Assembly (NCBI RefSeq): GCF_025698545.1
Contig: NC_068576.1
Location: 15,136,028 to 15,200,027 of the forward strand
DNA length: 64,000 nucleotides
DNA from: Gossypium raimondii
Lineage: Eukaryota > Streptophyta > Magnoliopsida > Malvales > Malvaceae
Direction of reading: 5' to 3'
Positions within the stretch are counted from its first letter, which is position 1; the number at the start of each line of letters is the position of its first letter. Under the pieces are notes generated by a model. It saw only the letters and a program-made list of their open reading frames with translations, was not told the origin of the DNA and made no database searches. Position numbers and translations under genes: made by a program. Shown here in pieces: positions 36,899 through 49,800 of the stretch.

Positions 36899-38147
36899 AT
36901 GGAAAATGTATCGTCATCAGCAAAGACTACTGTGACCAATGCAAAATTTGAAGTAGCGAAATTTGATGGTACCAATAATTTTGGTATGTGGCAATGTGAA
37001 ATCCTAGATATCTTATGTCAGCAAGAGTTGGATATAACCCTTGAAGAAAAACCTAACAAGATGGATGACAAGGAGTGGGCTAAGATCAATAGACAGGCAT
37101 GTGGAACAATTCGCCTATGTTTGGCTAAAGAGCAGAAGTACTCTATCATGAGGAAGACATCAGCGAAGAAGTTGTGGGATACACTAGAAGAAAAGTTTCT
37201 AACAAAAAGTCTTGAAAATAGGCTTTATATGAAAAAAAACTTTATCGATTCACGTATGCACCCGGTATGTCGATGAATGACCATGTGAACTCATCCAATA
37301 AAATTTTAGCAGACTTGCTAAATTTGGATGAGAAATTTGAAGATGAAGACAAGGCATTATTGTTGTTGAATTCTCTTTCTGATGAATAAGATCATCTTAC
37401 CACCACATTGCTTCATGGGAAGGATACGATCACATTTGATGCAGTCTGTAGTGCGTTGTATAGATCTGAGACTCGAAAGAAAGATAGAAAAGATCACAGA
37501 GATACAACTATAGAAGTCTTAGCAGTAAGAGGTCGTTCGCACAGCAACAAATCTGTTAGGAGTAAGTCCAAAGGGAGACCTGCCAAAGATGAATGTGCTT
37601 TTTGTTGTGAGAAAGGGCATTGGAAAAAGAATTGTCCTAAGTTACAAAAGGGCAAGGCTATTTCTGATGCATGTGTAGTGGAGCATGATGAGGAGTCAGA
37701 CTTTAGCTTGGTTGGCATGGCAATGGCATGTCATACAGATGAGTGGATTTTGGATTCGGGATGTACTTACCATATGTGTCCTAATAAGGACTGGTTTTCT
37801 AGTCTTAAAGAATTAGAAGGTGGAGTTACTTTTATGGGCAATGACAGTGCTTGTAAGACAATGGGAGTAGGTACAATCCAATTGAAGAATCACGACGGCT
37901 CAATTCAAGTCTTGACAGATGTTCGCTACATACCTAGCTTGAAGAAAAATCTCATCTCATTAGGGGTCCTAGAATCTAAAGGGCTCACAATCACTTTGAG
38001 AGATGGATTACTAAAGGTAGTAGCTAAGGTATTGACGGTGATGAAAGGCATAAGAAGGAATAACCTGTACTATTTAAATGGAAGTACAATTATTGGATCA
38101 ACATCAACAACATCTGCGGAAGATGCTGATTCAGAGGCTACCAGGTT
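36899..38147 (+). pseudogene. gag and protease of the copia element
   Basis: Gag begins MENVSSSAKTTVTNAKFEVA (ATG at 36899). The frame shifts near 37255 and has a stop near 37388, then continues into a CCHC knuckle (CAFCCEKGHWKKNC, near 37598-37640) and the protease motif ILDSGCTYHMC (near 37747). It ends with the GAG-pre-integrase region (RRNNLYYLNGST). The family is the TNT1-94-like copia polyprotein. Confidence 0.88.
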
Positions 38148-40140
38148 ATGACATATGCGATTGGGACATGCTGGTGAAAAAGCTTTGCAGAGTTTGGTGA
38201 AGCAAGGCTTGTTGAAAGGTGAAAATTCTTGCAAATTGGAATTCTGTTAACATTGTGTTCTAGGCAAGCAGACGAGGATAAAATTTGGTTCATCAATTCA
38301 CAATACAAAAGGAATTCTGGACTACGTTCACAGTGATGTGTGGGGACCTACTAAAGTGGCTTCTTTGGGAGGTATGCATTATTTTGTTACTTTTGTTGAT
38401 GATTATTCAAGAAAAGTATGGGTGTATCTAATGAAAAGGAAAAATGAAGTTTTGGATGCATTTCTGAAATGGAAAAAGATGGTGGGGACCCAGACTGGTC
38501 GAAAGGTCAAACGACTTTGATCAGACAATGGTACTGAGTACAAGAATAATCAATTTCTACAAGTATGCAAGATGAGGGCATTGTGCGACACTTCACTGTT
38601 CGAGATTCACCAAAACAGAATGGGGTGGCAGAACGTATGAATCGGACTATACTGGAGAAAGTTCGATGTATGTTGTCCAATGCTGGATTGGGCAAGGAAT
38701 TTTGGGCTGAGGCAGTTACATATGCATGCCATTTAATTAACCGGTTTCCATCAACTGAAATAAATAGAAAAACTCTTATGGAGAGGTGGGCTGGTAAACC
38801 TGCTACTGATTATGATTCTTTACATGTTTTTGGTTTTGGATGCATTTCTGAAATGGAAGAAGACGGTGGAGACCCAGACTAGTTGAAAGGTCAAACGACT
38901 TTGATCAGACAATGGTACTGAGTACAAGAATGATCCATTTCTACAAGTATGTCAAGATGAGGGCATTGTGCGACACTTCACTGTTCGAGATACACCACAA
39001 CAGAATGGGATGGCAGAACGTATGAGTCGGACTATACTGGAGAAAGTTCGATGTATGTTGTCCAATGCTGGATTGGGCAAGGAATTTTGGGCTGAGGCAG
39101 TTACATATGTGTGCCATCTAATTAACTGGTTTCCATCAGCTGCAATAAATAGAAAAACTCCTATGGAGAGGTGGGCTGGTAAACCTGCTACTGATTATGA
39201 TTCTTTTCATGTTTTTGGTTCCACTGCATATTATCATGTAAAAGAATCTAAGTTAGACCCAAGAGCAAAGAAAGCATTATTCATGGGTATAACTGGTGGA
39301 GTAAAAGGATACCGTCTCTGGTGTCCTGATACAAGGAAGATTGTTTTCAATACAGATGTGACTTTTGATGAATCAACCATGATGAAGAACAAGGATTCAC
39401 AAAAGGATAACAAAACCAGTGGCACTTTGCAGCAGGTGGAGCTTGAAAAGGTTAATGATGATCCAGCTAATATTAAAGGAACAAATGATGATAAAGTTTC
39501 GACCCAAGAACTTCTGCAGCAAAATTATTCAATTGCATATAGGAGGCCAAGAAGAGAGATTCATATGTCTGCTCGCTTTGATGATATGGTGGCCTATGCA
39601 CTTCCAATTGTAGATGATGATATTCCTTCTACTTAAATAGAAGTAAGAAGTAACCCTGATGGTGTAAAGTGGAAGCAAGTTATGAATGAAGAAATGCAGT
39701 CTCTTCATAAAAATAGGACTTTGGAGTTGGTGACACTACCCAAAGGAAAGAAGGCAATTGGATGCAAATGGGTATATGCAAAGAAGAAAAGATTTCCTGG
39801 TAAAAATGAAGTTCGATACAAGGCTAGATTGGTAGCAAAGGGTTACGCTCAGAAAGAAGGAATAGACTACAATGAAGTGTTTTCTCCAGTTGTGAAGCAT
39901 TCGTCTATTCGGATTTTGCTAGCCTTGGTTTTATAATATGATCTTGAACTAGTTCAGCTCAATGTGAAGACTGCCACATTTTTACATGGTGATTTATAAG
40001 AGGAAATCTATATGACTCAGCCAGATGGATTCAAGGTTGCTGATAAAGAAAATTATGTTTGCAAATTGACAAAGTCGTTATGGATTGAAATAATCGAGGC
40101 ACTGGTACAAGTGATTTGATCAGTTTATGAAAGAGCGTGT
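38148..40140 (+). pseudogene. Integrase and truncated reverse transcriptase of the copia element
   Basis: Integrase: LRLGHAGEKALQSL-like start at about 38154, core HSDVWGPTKVASLGG (38331), VTFVDDYSRKVWVYL, SDNGTEY, and ERMNRTILEKVRCML. A 384-bp part of the core is duplicated in tandem. RT begins [20 protein letters not shown] (39670), [20 protein letters not shown], and ends after a SLYGLK-like motif near 40085. YVDD and RNase H are absent. A stop at about 39636 and others lie between. Confidence 0.88.
38449..39216 (+). repeat. 384-bp in-frame tandem duplication within the copia integrase
   Basis: 38449-38832 and 38833-39216 both start GTTTTGGATGCATTTCTGAA. The offset is 384 bp, exactly 128 codons. 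The copies differ at scattered sites, and the first has lost one base (caagtatgcaag versus caagtatgtcaag). Confidence 0.9.
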
Positions 40141-40237
40141 TTAACAGTTGAAGAAGGCACTATCAAGTGTTGTTGACAAAGGCAAAGAGAATTGTGTGAG
40201 GATAAGATTATTCGAATCAAATCTTCAAGGTGGAGAT

Positions 40238-40756
40238 TATTGGAAATCATCCATATTTATAGAAAGTCAAAGATATGGGTATCAAAAAGATATGGGTATC
40301 AAAATCTGAGATTTAAGGCACCAAAAGTGGGATTGAGATTTGGCATAAAATAATTGCAATTTTGATCCTTGAACCTCAACTATAAATAGGCCTAACCATT
40401 TCTCTTATTCATCATCCCAAATTTGCCATTCTCTACTTAAGGCATTGTTTTCTCTCTCCCTCTTTGTAAATTCTCACTTGTATTTTCGAGTGAAATATAT
40501 TTGGTAGTGCCCGAGGACGTAGGCAAAATTTGCTGAACCTCGTTAAATTCTTGTGTTCTTTATTGTATTATTCTGCTTGAATTGTGAGTGTGATTGTAGT
40601 GATTTATTGTGCTATTAAATTACGATTGAGGGATATTCTGGCTAGGAAAGACCTGGTACTTAAGCGATCCTTGTGATCCCTCTCTTTACTGGGAATTGAA
40701 CTTAGTGTGATTTTTTAGTACAATAATTTTACTCTTTTACACGCTTCTGCACAACA
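40238..40756 (+). repeat. Right LTR of the copia element
   Basis: 519 bp, matching 36277-36813. The PPT precedes it and the GATTT TSD follows it. Confidence 0.9.
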
Positions 40757-41092
40757 GATTTGTATAGGGTGCCGAGTGACAAGTTTGAATGACAATGAAT
40801 TTATGACTCCTTAGGTTGCTAGTGTGATAACTAGAGGTGATCATGGGCTGGGCCGAGTCGGGTTCGGGTCGGGCCCAGAAAAAATTTTTAGCCCTGGCCC
40901 AAAATATGGGCTTGAAATTTTGTCCAGACACGGCCCGAGAAAAAATTTCTAAGCCCGAGTTCGGCCCGGCCCAGCCCGACCCTTTTTTTTAGTAAACACC
41001 AAAATTGTATAAAAAACCTGCAAAATATAATCAACCAACCAGAATATCCATACATTAACCAATCAACATATTTAATTTTATAGCAAAATATA

Positions 41093-43688
41093 TGTAACAC
41101 CCCCTTACCCAATACCATTGCCGGAGTCGAGCACGAGGCGTTATCCGACTTAACTTATTAGTTCGGAACACAAAAATTTGCTTTTAAAATTAATTTCACT
41201 ATTCCCAACAAAACTGTCCACCTGTGCGACTGTCACTAATTTAATTATAACTCGAGTTACAAAACTCAAAATTTATATTCATAAATTTTCTCTGAAACTA
41301 AACTCATATACCTTCTTACCATAAAATTTCCAAAATTTTTGGCTTAGCTAATCAGTACAGTTTATTTGTTAAATTATCCCATGTTTCACTACTCGACAAT
41401 TCTGACCTCTTATCACTAAAAATCTAGGATTCATATAATGTTATAGTTTATTCTTTTGAAAATAGACTCACTAAGGAATCTAGAAATATAAATTATGACC
41501 CATAATTCTTTCTATACAATTTTTAATGAATTTCTAAAGTCAGAACAGAGGACTTCAAAAACTATCTTGACCCTGTCTCACTTAAATTCAAATATCTCAA
41601 AATATAAAATTCCTTTGCCTACACCGTTTCTTTCATGTAAAAATAGACTTGATAATATTTAATTCTATATATCATTCACTCTCTAATTCCATTTCTATTA
41701 TTTTTGGTATTTTTTAGAATTACATCACTGCTGCTGTCCAAAAACTGCTTCTTTGTATTAGCTACCATTTAAACATATATATCGCCAAAACGTGTTCTTT
41801 ACTAACCATTTCAATAGCTAATCTTTAGCCATATCATATGAACATACTCAAAATGAATAAGTCTCTATACATGCCATAGCTTTAAACGTTTTGAAATCAT
41901 ATAATACCGAGATGTCTGCTGATAGTGTGATACGAAGCTTCGACGATCCCCAATTCGAGTAAGCTCAAAACACTATAAAACAAAGGAAAGGAAGAAAGGA
42001 GTAAGCTACTAATAGCTTAGTAAGTTACATGTAAACAATAAGCACTCATTTAATAATTAACATTTTTTAACATATAACTAATCAATACATTTCTTAGCAA
42101 TTTCAATCACTTATATATGCACAATCTTACCAAATTTACTTGTATATACATTTACACACTTAACCTTTATCACATATGCTCATTCTTTCAAATTTACCTG
42201 CATACACACCTCATTTCATATTCACTTTAACTCATTATTAATCCCATTGAACACTCGGAATATACATGGATACATAGAGAATTAGCACATAGGTGCCACA
42301 CTGATATGTAGCCGAAGCTACCACTGATATGTAGCCGTAGCTACCACTGAAATGTAGCCGAAGCTACCATTGATCAATAAAATTGGAAATGTCCACGGGC
42401 ATGCTCATACAAGCTTTCAGGTATCTGCAACACATGCTAGATCACCCAGCACCCGGGACTCACTGTAACACTGGTCTCTAGTGACATGTCACTTGTATCC
42501 ACTTCTATTCCTAAGTGCAACCGAGAATTTACACTTAACACTTTATTTTAAACACTTTATCACTTGAATAATTTATGAACAATTTTCCTTCCACATTCAA
42601 AATTAATTCACATATCAAATATAATTCACAATTTATAAAAATATATTGCTATTATTTACATGTAACTTACCTGGGATGCAAAACGACTATTTTCGTAAAT
42701 TAGTCGATAACCTTCTCTTTTCCCGATCACTTTCACTATTCCTTCTTTCTTGATCTATATTAACACAATTTAATATATTTTATCAACATTCCATTCAAAT
42801 ACAATTCATACACAATATTTTGGCAAACTTACATTTTTTTTCCATAACTTTTTAAAAATTACACTTTTGCACCGAAGCTCGTAAAAATAAAATTCACTAA
42901 ATTTCTTAAATTTTAAACCTCACTAAATCATATTTCATGCTCATAACAGCCCTCAATTTCACAAAATCACAACTTTATGCACACTTTACTATCTTTCACA
43001 ATTTAGTCCTTTTTCAACATTTTTATCGAAATTCATCTAGTAAAACTCATAATTAGCACTTCAATCATTCATTATCTATCATCACTCATCAAATTACAAC
43101 TATATCATGAATGGGTAAATTTTTTAAACTTTAATTTCATTTAAAATAAATGGTAGAAACATGAAATTCAATCTTCAATAAGCATAAAAACACGAAAATA
43201 ATTAAAAACGGGGCAGGAAATCACTTACAATTGAGCTTAGAAAAATCAAGAACCCTAGCTATGGTGACATGAAATTTTTGGCAGCAAGGGTCTAATTTGA
43301 AGAAGATGAACACTTGTTTTCATCTTATTTTGTCTTTTATTCAATTTTGACAAAAATGCTCTTGACCCACTTACTTAGATATTTTTCTAGAATTACCCTT
43401 ATGTGTCCATAACACTAATTTATGGTCTACTTTCCACATAAACACTTCTAATTTCATGCAATAATTCAATTAAGTCCTTTAATACTAATTAGACACATTT
43501 TGCATTTTTCTCAATTTAGTCCTAAAAATTCAATTAGGCACTAAATCATTAAAATTTCCTATCCATATTTTCACACAATATTTCAATCAATTGGTAATTA
43601 ATAAAAATTTATAAAATTAAACTTTTTCACTTTGGATTTGTGGTTCCGAAACCGCTATTCCGATTAGGCCCTATTTCGAGCTATCACA
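41093..43688 (-). mobile_element. Solo LTR of the inner-gypsy-like family with 5-bp TSD
   Basis: Starts TGTAACACCCCCTTACCC and ends GCTATCACA. Perfect 5-bp repeats ATATA occur at 41088-41092 and 43689-43693. The sequence is related to the LTRs of 16269-27821 (same 'ggagtcgagcacgaggcgtta' start and 'tttgtggttccgaaacc' end), but the internal tandem array is different. 2596 bp without coding sequence. Strand is inferred from that homology. Confidence 0.88.
42301..42369. repeat. Three 23-bp tandem units with palindromic core GTAGCCGAAGCTAC
   Basis: CTGATATGTAGCCGAAGCTA followed by CCA, repeated three times with one or two changes. The core pairs GTAGC with GCTAC around a 4-nt loop. Confidence 0.9.
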
Positions 43689-44148
43689 ATATAAATTGTA
43701 AGCTAAATTAAATTTTCAACAATTATAAAAGAAGTACCCTAAAAAGCAACCGAAGAAACATCATCCTCATCGTCCTTTTTGCAACCAATTTATTATATTC
43801 GGAAATGTATTTTAAAAATAAAAAATAAAAAAAGTATTTTAAAAATAATTTAAAATAAAAAAAATATTTATTATATATATTTATTATATAGATACTAAAT
43901 TTCTAATGGAAAATGGGGAAATGAGAAATGTATTTTAAAAATAAAAAATATATTTATTATATATTCGGGCCGGGCCGGGCCTGGGCCAAAAAAGTTTTGC
44001 CCGAGGCCCGGCTCGTTTTCTAAATGGGCCTCATTTTTTGCCCAAACCCATATTTCGGGCCTATATTTTTAACCGAACCCTCCCATATTTCGGGCGGGCC
44101 ATCGGGCTAGGCCGGGTCGCCCAACCCATGATCACTTCTAGTGATAAG

Positions 44149-45100
44149 ATGAGGAAAAAAATTACTTGTTACAAATGTATTATAATAGTAAGACATAAAA
44201 TAAAGAATAAGTTACAAATTAAAACTTAAAACTAAAAAGACGAGTGAATTTTTCCTTCTCTCTACAAAAAATAAGTCATGAGAGTGACTAAATATTACTA
44301 ATTGAGTTAATTTATTACTTACTCATATACTAAAACATGTGTAAAAATAATACTAGTATAAAACCTAACATTAGTATTTGGTGGCTAAGATGAGTAACGA
44401 GAGAGGTGATGTGAAACAAGTTAATATTGATAGAATGATGTATGATGTATGGATAATGTGTGAGGAAACACAAAAATGAGTAATAATTTTTATTAAAAAA
44501 TTTATCCAAGTCTGGTTCGGATAAAAATGTTAAAACTCAGGCTCGGCCTGGTTCGCCCGTATTAATTTTTTATATAATTTTAAAAAATATATATAATATA
44601 TCAAAAATACTAAAAATATTAAAATAAATTCCAACAACTTGAAAATAAATTTAAAAAATATGTATACTTAAATAATACTAAGATAGGTGCAATTTAACAA
44701 GCAAATGCCTATAAAATAGTAACAAAATTAACAATAAAATAAGAGTTATATAATATCAAAATAATAACAACAAAATAGTAGCAACATAATAGTAAAATGA
44801 TAGCAAAATAGTGAGAATATGACAAGAAAATATCAGCAAAAGGGTTTTGCAAATTCGAGCCGGGTTGGGCTCGAGCAAAAAAGGCTTTACCTGAGATCCA
44901 ACTCATTTTCTAAACGGGTCTTATTTCTTTGCCTAAGCTCATTTTTCGTACATATATTTTTATCCAAATCTTCTCATTTTTCAGGTAGACCTTCGGTTGG
45001 GTCATCTCGCTCGGGGCGATGTACAAATATAGAGTTAACATATTGCAAGAAATTTAATTGATTTTTTTTATTATTTTAAAACTTTTTAACATTTAAGCCC
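44149..45100. mobile_element. Degenerate older copy of the GGCCC-rich hAT-like element (about 44497-45029)
   Basis: 44857-45025 aligns with the right terminus of the element at 40832-44140 but with many substitutions. 44497-44575 (ggctcggcctggttcgcccg) resembles the left subterminal part. 44149-44496 and the rest are AT-rich with nothing recognisable. Much older than the neighbouring copy. Confidence 0.55.
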
Positions 45101-45401
45101 TATTGTTATTATGTAAAGGAAGTAAAGAAAATGGATATTTTTTTTGAATATGGTAAAAACATAGAAGAGGATAAAAAGGGTCAAAGTCTGAATAAAACCT
45201 TTCACTTCAGCTCTCTTTCGTCTTTCTAACTTCATCTCTCTTTTGTTTTTGTTTTTGTTTTTTAATTGTTTTCTCTTCATCTTCCTCTTACAGTCTTACT
45301 TACAGATGAAAGAGTGAAAAATGAGATTGAGATTTGTTGTGTTTTTTATGGTATTATTATTATAATGAAAGGAGAATTCCTTTTCCTCTTCTTTGAAAGC
45401 T

Positions 45402-46848
45402 ATGGCTCTGCAAGCAGAAGGGACTCAGCAGATTCAAAGCCCTCCATTGATGAATCTTGATGGCCTGTTATGTGAAGAAGAAGATTTAGGAGTTTATAGT
45501 TTTGAAGAAAATGGAAGTGAAATTCCTGCTGAAAAGGAGAATTTTGTACCTTTATTTCTTAACGAACATGATTTGTTCTGGGAAGACGATGAGTTAATCT
45601 CTTTAATGTCTAAAGAGAAACAAACCCATCATGGTTACGTTGATGTTTGTCCAGATAAGTCTTTAGTTTTAGCTCGTAAAGAAGCTTTGGATTGGGTTTT
45701 CAAGGTTAAGGCACACTATGGGTTCAATGCCTTGACCATGGTTCTTGCTGTTAATTACTTTGATAGGTTCATTTTAAGCTTTAAATTCCAAGAAGACAAG
45801 CCATGGATGGCACAATTAACTATCGTGGCTTGTTTATCTTTGGCTACCAAGGTTGAGGAAACTCAAGTGCCACTTCTTTTAGACCTCCAAGTATGTGTCT
45901 AATGCAAACAACATTGTAGTCCAAGTTGTGTTTCTGAACTTGTTATCGACTTATTAGAGTTGATTTATTTATTTTTCTTTAGGTGGAGGAAGCAAGGTAT
46001 GTGTTTGATTCAAAGACCATACAAAGAATGGAGCTTTTGGTGTTGTCAACCCTGCAATGGAGGATGAATCCTGTGACACCAATATCTTTCTTTGAACATA
46101 TTACAAGGAGGCTTGGGTTGAGGACCCATTTGCATTGGGATTTCCTTCGTAGGTGTGAGCATTTGCTTCTCTTCCTCATTACTGGTGAGTGAGTAATCAA
46201 AACAGCTTTTGTTTCCATTGCTAATAAAAAGCTCAGGTTCCTTGTAATAAGAAGGAAATGTGCATATTTGTTGTTTGGCCATTTATTTGAGTTCTAATCT
46301 TAGGTTTCCAATGCAATTTTGATCCAGATTCAAGGTTTGTGATTTACACTCCTTCTATCTTAGCTGTTGCAACAATGCTGCATCTTATAAAAGAGGTTGA
46401 ACCATGCCATTATCTTGAATATCAGAAACAGCTTATTGCTGTACTCGAGGCATGTGAGGTCTGTACACGATTACTTGGGGGTTAACTATTCTAAAATGAT
46501 ATTAGTTTACTTAAGACTACGATTGACTTGATTGTCCATTAGTTAATTCAGATTTTGTTTCAATAGGATAAAGTAAATGCCTGCTACAAGCTCATCTCAG
46601 AGTTATTGGAAAGCCAGTACAAAGGAAACCAAGGCCACAAAAGGAAGTATAAATCAATACCAAGCAGCCCTAATGGTGTCATTGATGCATCATTTAGCTG
46701 TGATAGCTCAGATGATTTGTGGGCTGTGACATCTTTGGTCTCATCGTCACCCCAGCCACTGTTCAAAAGGAGTAGAGCTCAAGACCAGCAGATGCGGCTA
46801 CCTTCACTAAACCGTATGTTTGTGGATGTGCTTAGTAGCCCTCGTTAA
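45402..46848 (+). CDS. CYCD3: D-type cyclin, CYCD3 class
   Basis: Four exons, 45402-45890, 45983-46184, 46328-46458 and 46567-46848, obey GT-AG rules and give 367 aa. Residues 22-26, LLCEE, are the LxCxE motif that binds retinoblastoma-related protein. The N-terminal cyclin box covers about residues 85-185 (RKEALDWVFKVKAHYGF, VNYFDRF, LSLATKVEE). The C-terminal cyclin fold follows (WRMNPVTPISFFEH, YTPSILAVATML), then a Ser-rich tail ending LSSPR. As regulatory partner of CDKA, CYCD3 drives the G1/S transition in response to cytokinin and sugar (family knowledge). ATG 45402 is preferred because the upstream in-frame codon is TTG. Exon 3 begins after '...ttgatccag', deduced from protein continuity. 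Confidence 0.94.
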
Positions 46849-49800
46849 TCTTTCTTTGTCATAATAACTAGTACTGTTAAACATGTTATTAGATTTTCCT
46901 CATCTGCAAATCAGTAGTAATTGTTCTTTAATGTGCAATTGATGTGTTTCATAACTTATTTGTTGCCTTTTATGGCCAAATTTTCTAACATGGATCGGAG
47001 ATGTACTAATATCTGCTAAATTCCATTTTGATTCATCTTTGGGGGTCAGTTGGGAGTCTGTCTATGGTTGCCTCAATATGCTATGGTTTCTGATTCTTCT
47101 AATGTATAGCTGTGAAAGAACATATGTTTATCTGCATGCATCTACATTATTTTTAGTAATTTATCTCAGAATTTAGGTGAAAGTAGAACAAAGATCAAGT
47201 TAGGCAACCCAAGTCAAACTGCTTTGTAACTTTTGTGCTCTCCCGGGATAGATAGATGAATGACTGCTTTATAAAAACGAGATAGAGGAAAAAGAAATAA
47301 TGATCAATTGGAAATTTGGGATCTGGGATTTTGGTCCCCCTTAGTTTTACTATATAAAAATCAGGGGTCAGGGAGTTCTTTCAACAAGGTCAAACAGAAC
47401 GGCAAAAGTCCGTAACAACAGCCAAATTCCCACCATCAACCTTAAATATGGCATTAGCCATTATGACAAGTTATGTTATGCTCTGCGAAAGATTTAATCT
47501 TTTTAAGTCCATAACCATCTTTATTCTTAATGGTTTTGATATCCTTTTACTGGAAAAAAGTAATAGCTGTCATCTGTGGCATTATTATCTATCATGACTG
47601 CTTTTTTCCTTGTTTGCATGTCTTGGGACCTTTTCATTTGAGTAACTTTCTTAGTTTGTTATTTTGAAGTTTGTGGTTGTATATTCTTGGATTTGCCAAT
47701 ATCAAATATTGAAGAAACAGCTAATCTATAAAAGTTAAAAAAGGCGTAGGGATTTATTGGTGAAGAACTTCGAATGCACTAATGATGATTTTAGTAAATC
47801 TGTTCTAATATCCTAGACCTAGAGATGTTTGCAGTGCCAAATCATGCATGATTCCCTTACTATAAGCAAATTCGTTTATGCACAGTGGTTACTGCTAAAT
47901 CATCATATTCTAATTCCATTTGATGATTTCCCATGTTTCATAAGTGTTGGTCATGTCGCATATAATTAAAAGAAAGTTTTGGCAAACATCAAATAGCTAG
48001 GCTGGGAGGAATTAATTGTTTGTTTTCTGGTTTTCATTTTGACTTGCATTTACAGTATTTGGATTAAGGTTTGAGTGTCCGACACAATTTTGTTCATTTA
48101 TTAAAAGTTTTTCCACGTATTTGGAAAGTCACATCCTTATATCCATGGGTCTAAATATGTGTCGGACATGGAGTCCGAGTAGACATAGAATGCAAGGAAG
48201 GTCACAATGAGAATAGGTTTTTGTATTTCAAACCAAGCAAACACGAAAAGCTTGTGGATGAAGAAAGTAGAGATTTGGCAATCAATAGATATGTGAAAGG
48301 CTTTTCAATTTTCAGGATGTCTTTTGTGCTTGTGGTCCTTCATTTGCTTTACCATTTTCCCCTTGCTTTCAAGTTTTTTTTTTTTTTTTTCCTTCTTTTT
48401 CGACAGTCCTCCATTTATCACCATCTTCAAGTTCTGCTTATACTTTGCTTGCGGAGATGTCATTTTCCTTTAACATTAATAGCCCCTGGTGTATGCTATA
48501 ATTACTTCCAAAAATTATCATGTTGATTTGTCTTATGATTGAACTACATCATGGTTAGTAGGTTAAGAGGCAATGAGAAAAACTTCCCATGTCCATCTCA
48601 TCAGGTTTCTCATATAGTAACTCATCGTTGGGAAGTGCATTTAGATGCCATGTGTTTAAGCAAAACTTGAAATTTCAATTAGTTTTTGCAGTCGTCTTCA
48701 AGAGAATTTGAATTCAACTATCCGCAATTCTTACTCCTAAATTGATAGCTTGATTGATAATAGAAAGAAGAATGAACAAATAAATAAAGAAATATAAAGG
48801 AAAATCCATTTTTTTTTTATCCTTTATACTAACTAATTTGTCTTGGCGTGGTTTGATAATAATGGAATGAAGGAAAAGCAAAAAGAAGAGGGAAGGAAAA
48901 CTGCATCCCTTCACATGATAAAGAAGGCAAATTATTCTTTTCTTTTTTTTTTGGTAGAAACATGTTGGTTTAGGTAAAAGTACAAGGGAAGCTATTAGGA
49001 GTCTATTACTTTTCAGTTTCTCTAATAAAAAAATAGGTAAATTAATCTTTATATATTTTGAAACGGACAAAAATCTTTTTGTTAAATTTTATCTATGAAA
49101 CGTTGCCTTGAAACATTAAATCAATGTTGAAATTTGTTTTTTATGGGTAAACTATAAAATGGTCAATCAATTATGCTTTTCGTTATATTTTGGTCATTCA
49201 ACTATTAATTTTTGATTTAGTTACTAAACTTTTTGAAATTAAATATTTTAGTCACCATTGAGTGTGCGGGTTTTTTATTGGTCTAGTAATAAAATTAACC
49301 TCTAATGTTTACACGTTCTATCAATTTGATCCTAAATATAAAAAAAATCAACAAATTTAGCCCTCAATATTTACAAAATGTCATTTTAGTTCTAATTCTA
49401 AAAATTCGATAAATTTTACCCTCAATATTTATAAAATCTGTCAATTTAGTCCTAACTCTAAAAATTAAAAAATCATTTTAACCTTTTATAACCCATTGAG
49501 TAAGCTATGTGAGATATTAAAATAAGAAAAGAGTAAACCTTTTTCAAGTGACTTACAAAAGACTCTAAAAATTGGGGTATAACACAAAAATTAAGATTAA
49601 AAAAGAATAAAGGCATTAAAAGCGTTATTTGTTCCGTGTAAAACCTAAATTAAAAAATCAATTGATTTAATCCCGAGTAAAATCTAAATTAAAAAAAAAT
49701 CATCTGTTGGTTCTGATATTTTAAACTCTGACTCATTTAATAATTTGAATAAAATGACATACATAGACGAAGTTAAGGATTGCCAGAAGGTATTCCCTTT

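Larger units (their letters stand above)
36277..40756 (+). mobile_element. Younger Ty1/copia (TNT1/Tork-like) element, internally deleted, with 5-bp TSD
   Basis: The LTRs 36277-36813 and 40238-40756 are nearly identical apart from one extra copy of an 'agatatgggtatca' unit in the left LTR. Flanks are perfect 5-bp repeats GATTT (36272-36276 and 40757-40761). PBS TTGGTATCGGAGC lies at 36815-36827 and PPT AAGGTGGAGAT just before 40238. It encodes gag, protease, integrase and the first half of RT. The rest of RT and all RNase H are deleted near 40110-40140. With frameshifts and stops it is non-autonomous. Confidence 0.92.
40832..44140. mobile_element. hAT-like DNA element with GGCCC-rich ends, containing a solo LTR
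   Basis: The left end TAGAGGTGATCATGGGCTGG matches the reverse complement of the right end (TAGAAGTGATCATGGGTTGG). Flanks are GTGATAAC (40824-40831) and GTGATAAG (44141-44148), an 8-bp target duplication with one mismatch. TAGRGGTG termini and 8-bp TSDs fit the hAT superfamily. Subterminal regions are rich in GGGCC/GGCCC repeats. No transposase remains. Most of its length is the LTR at 41093-43688. Confidence 0.8.
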
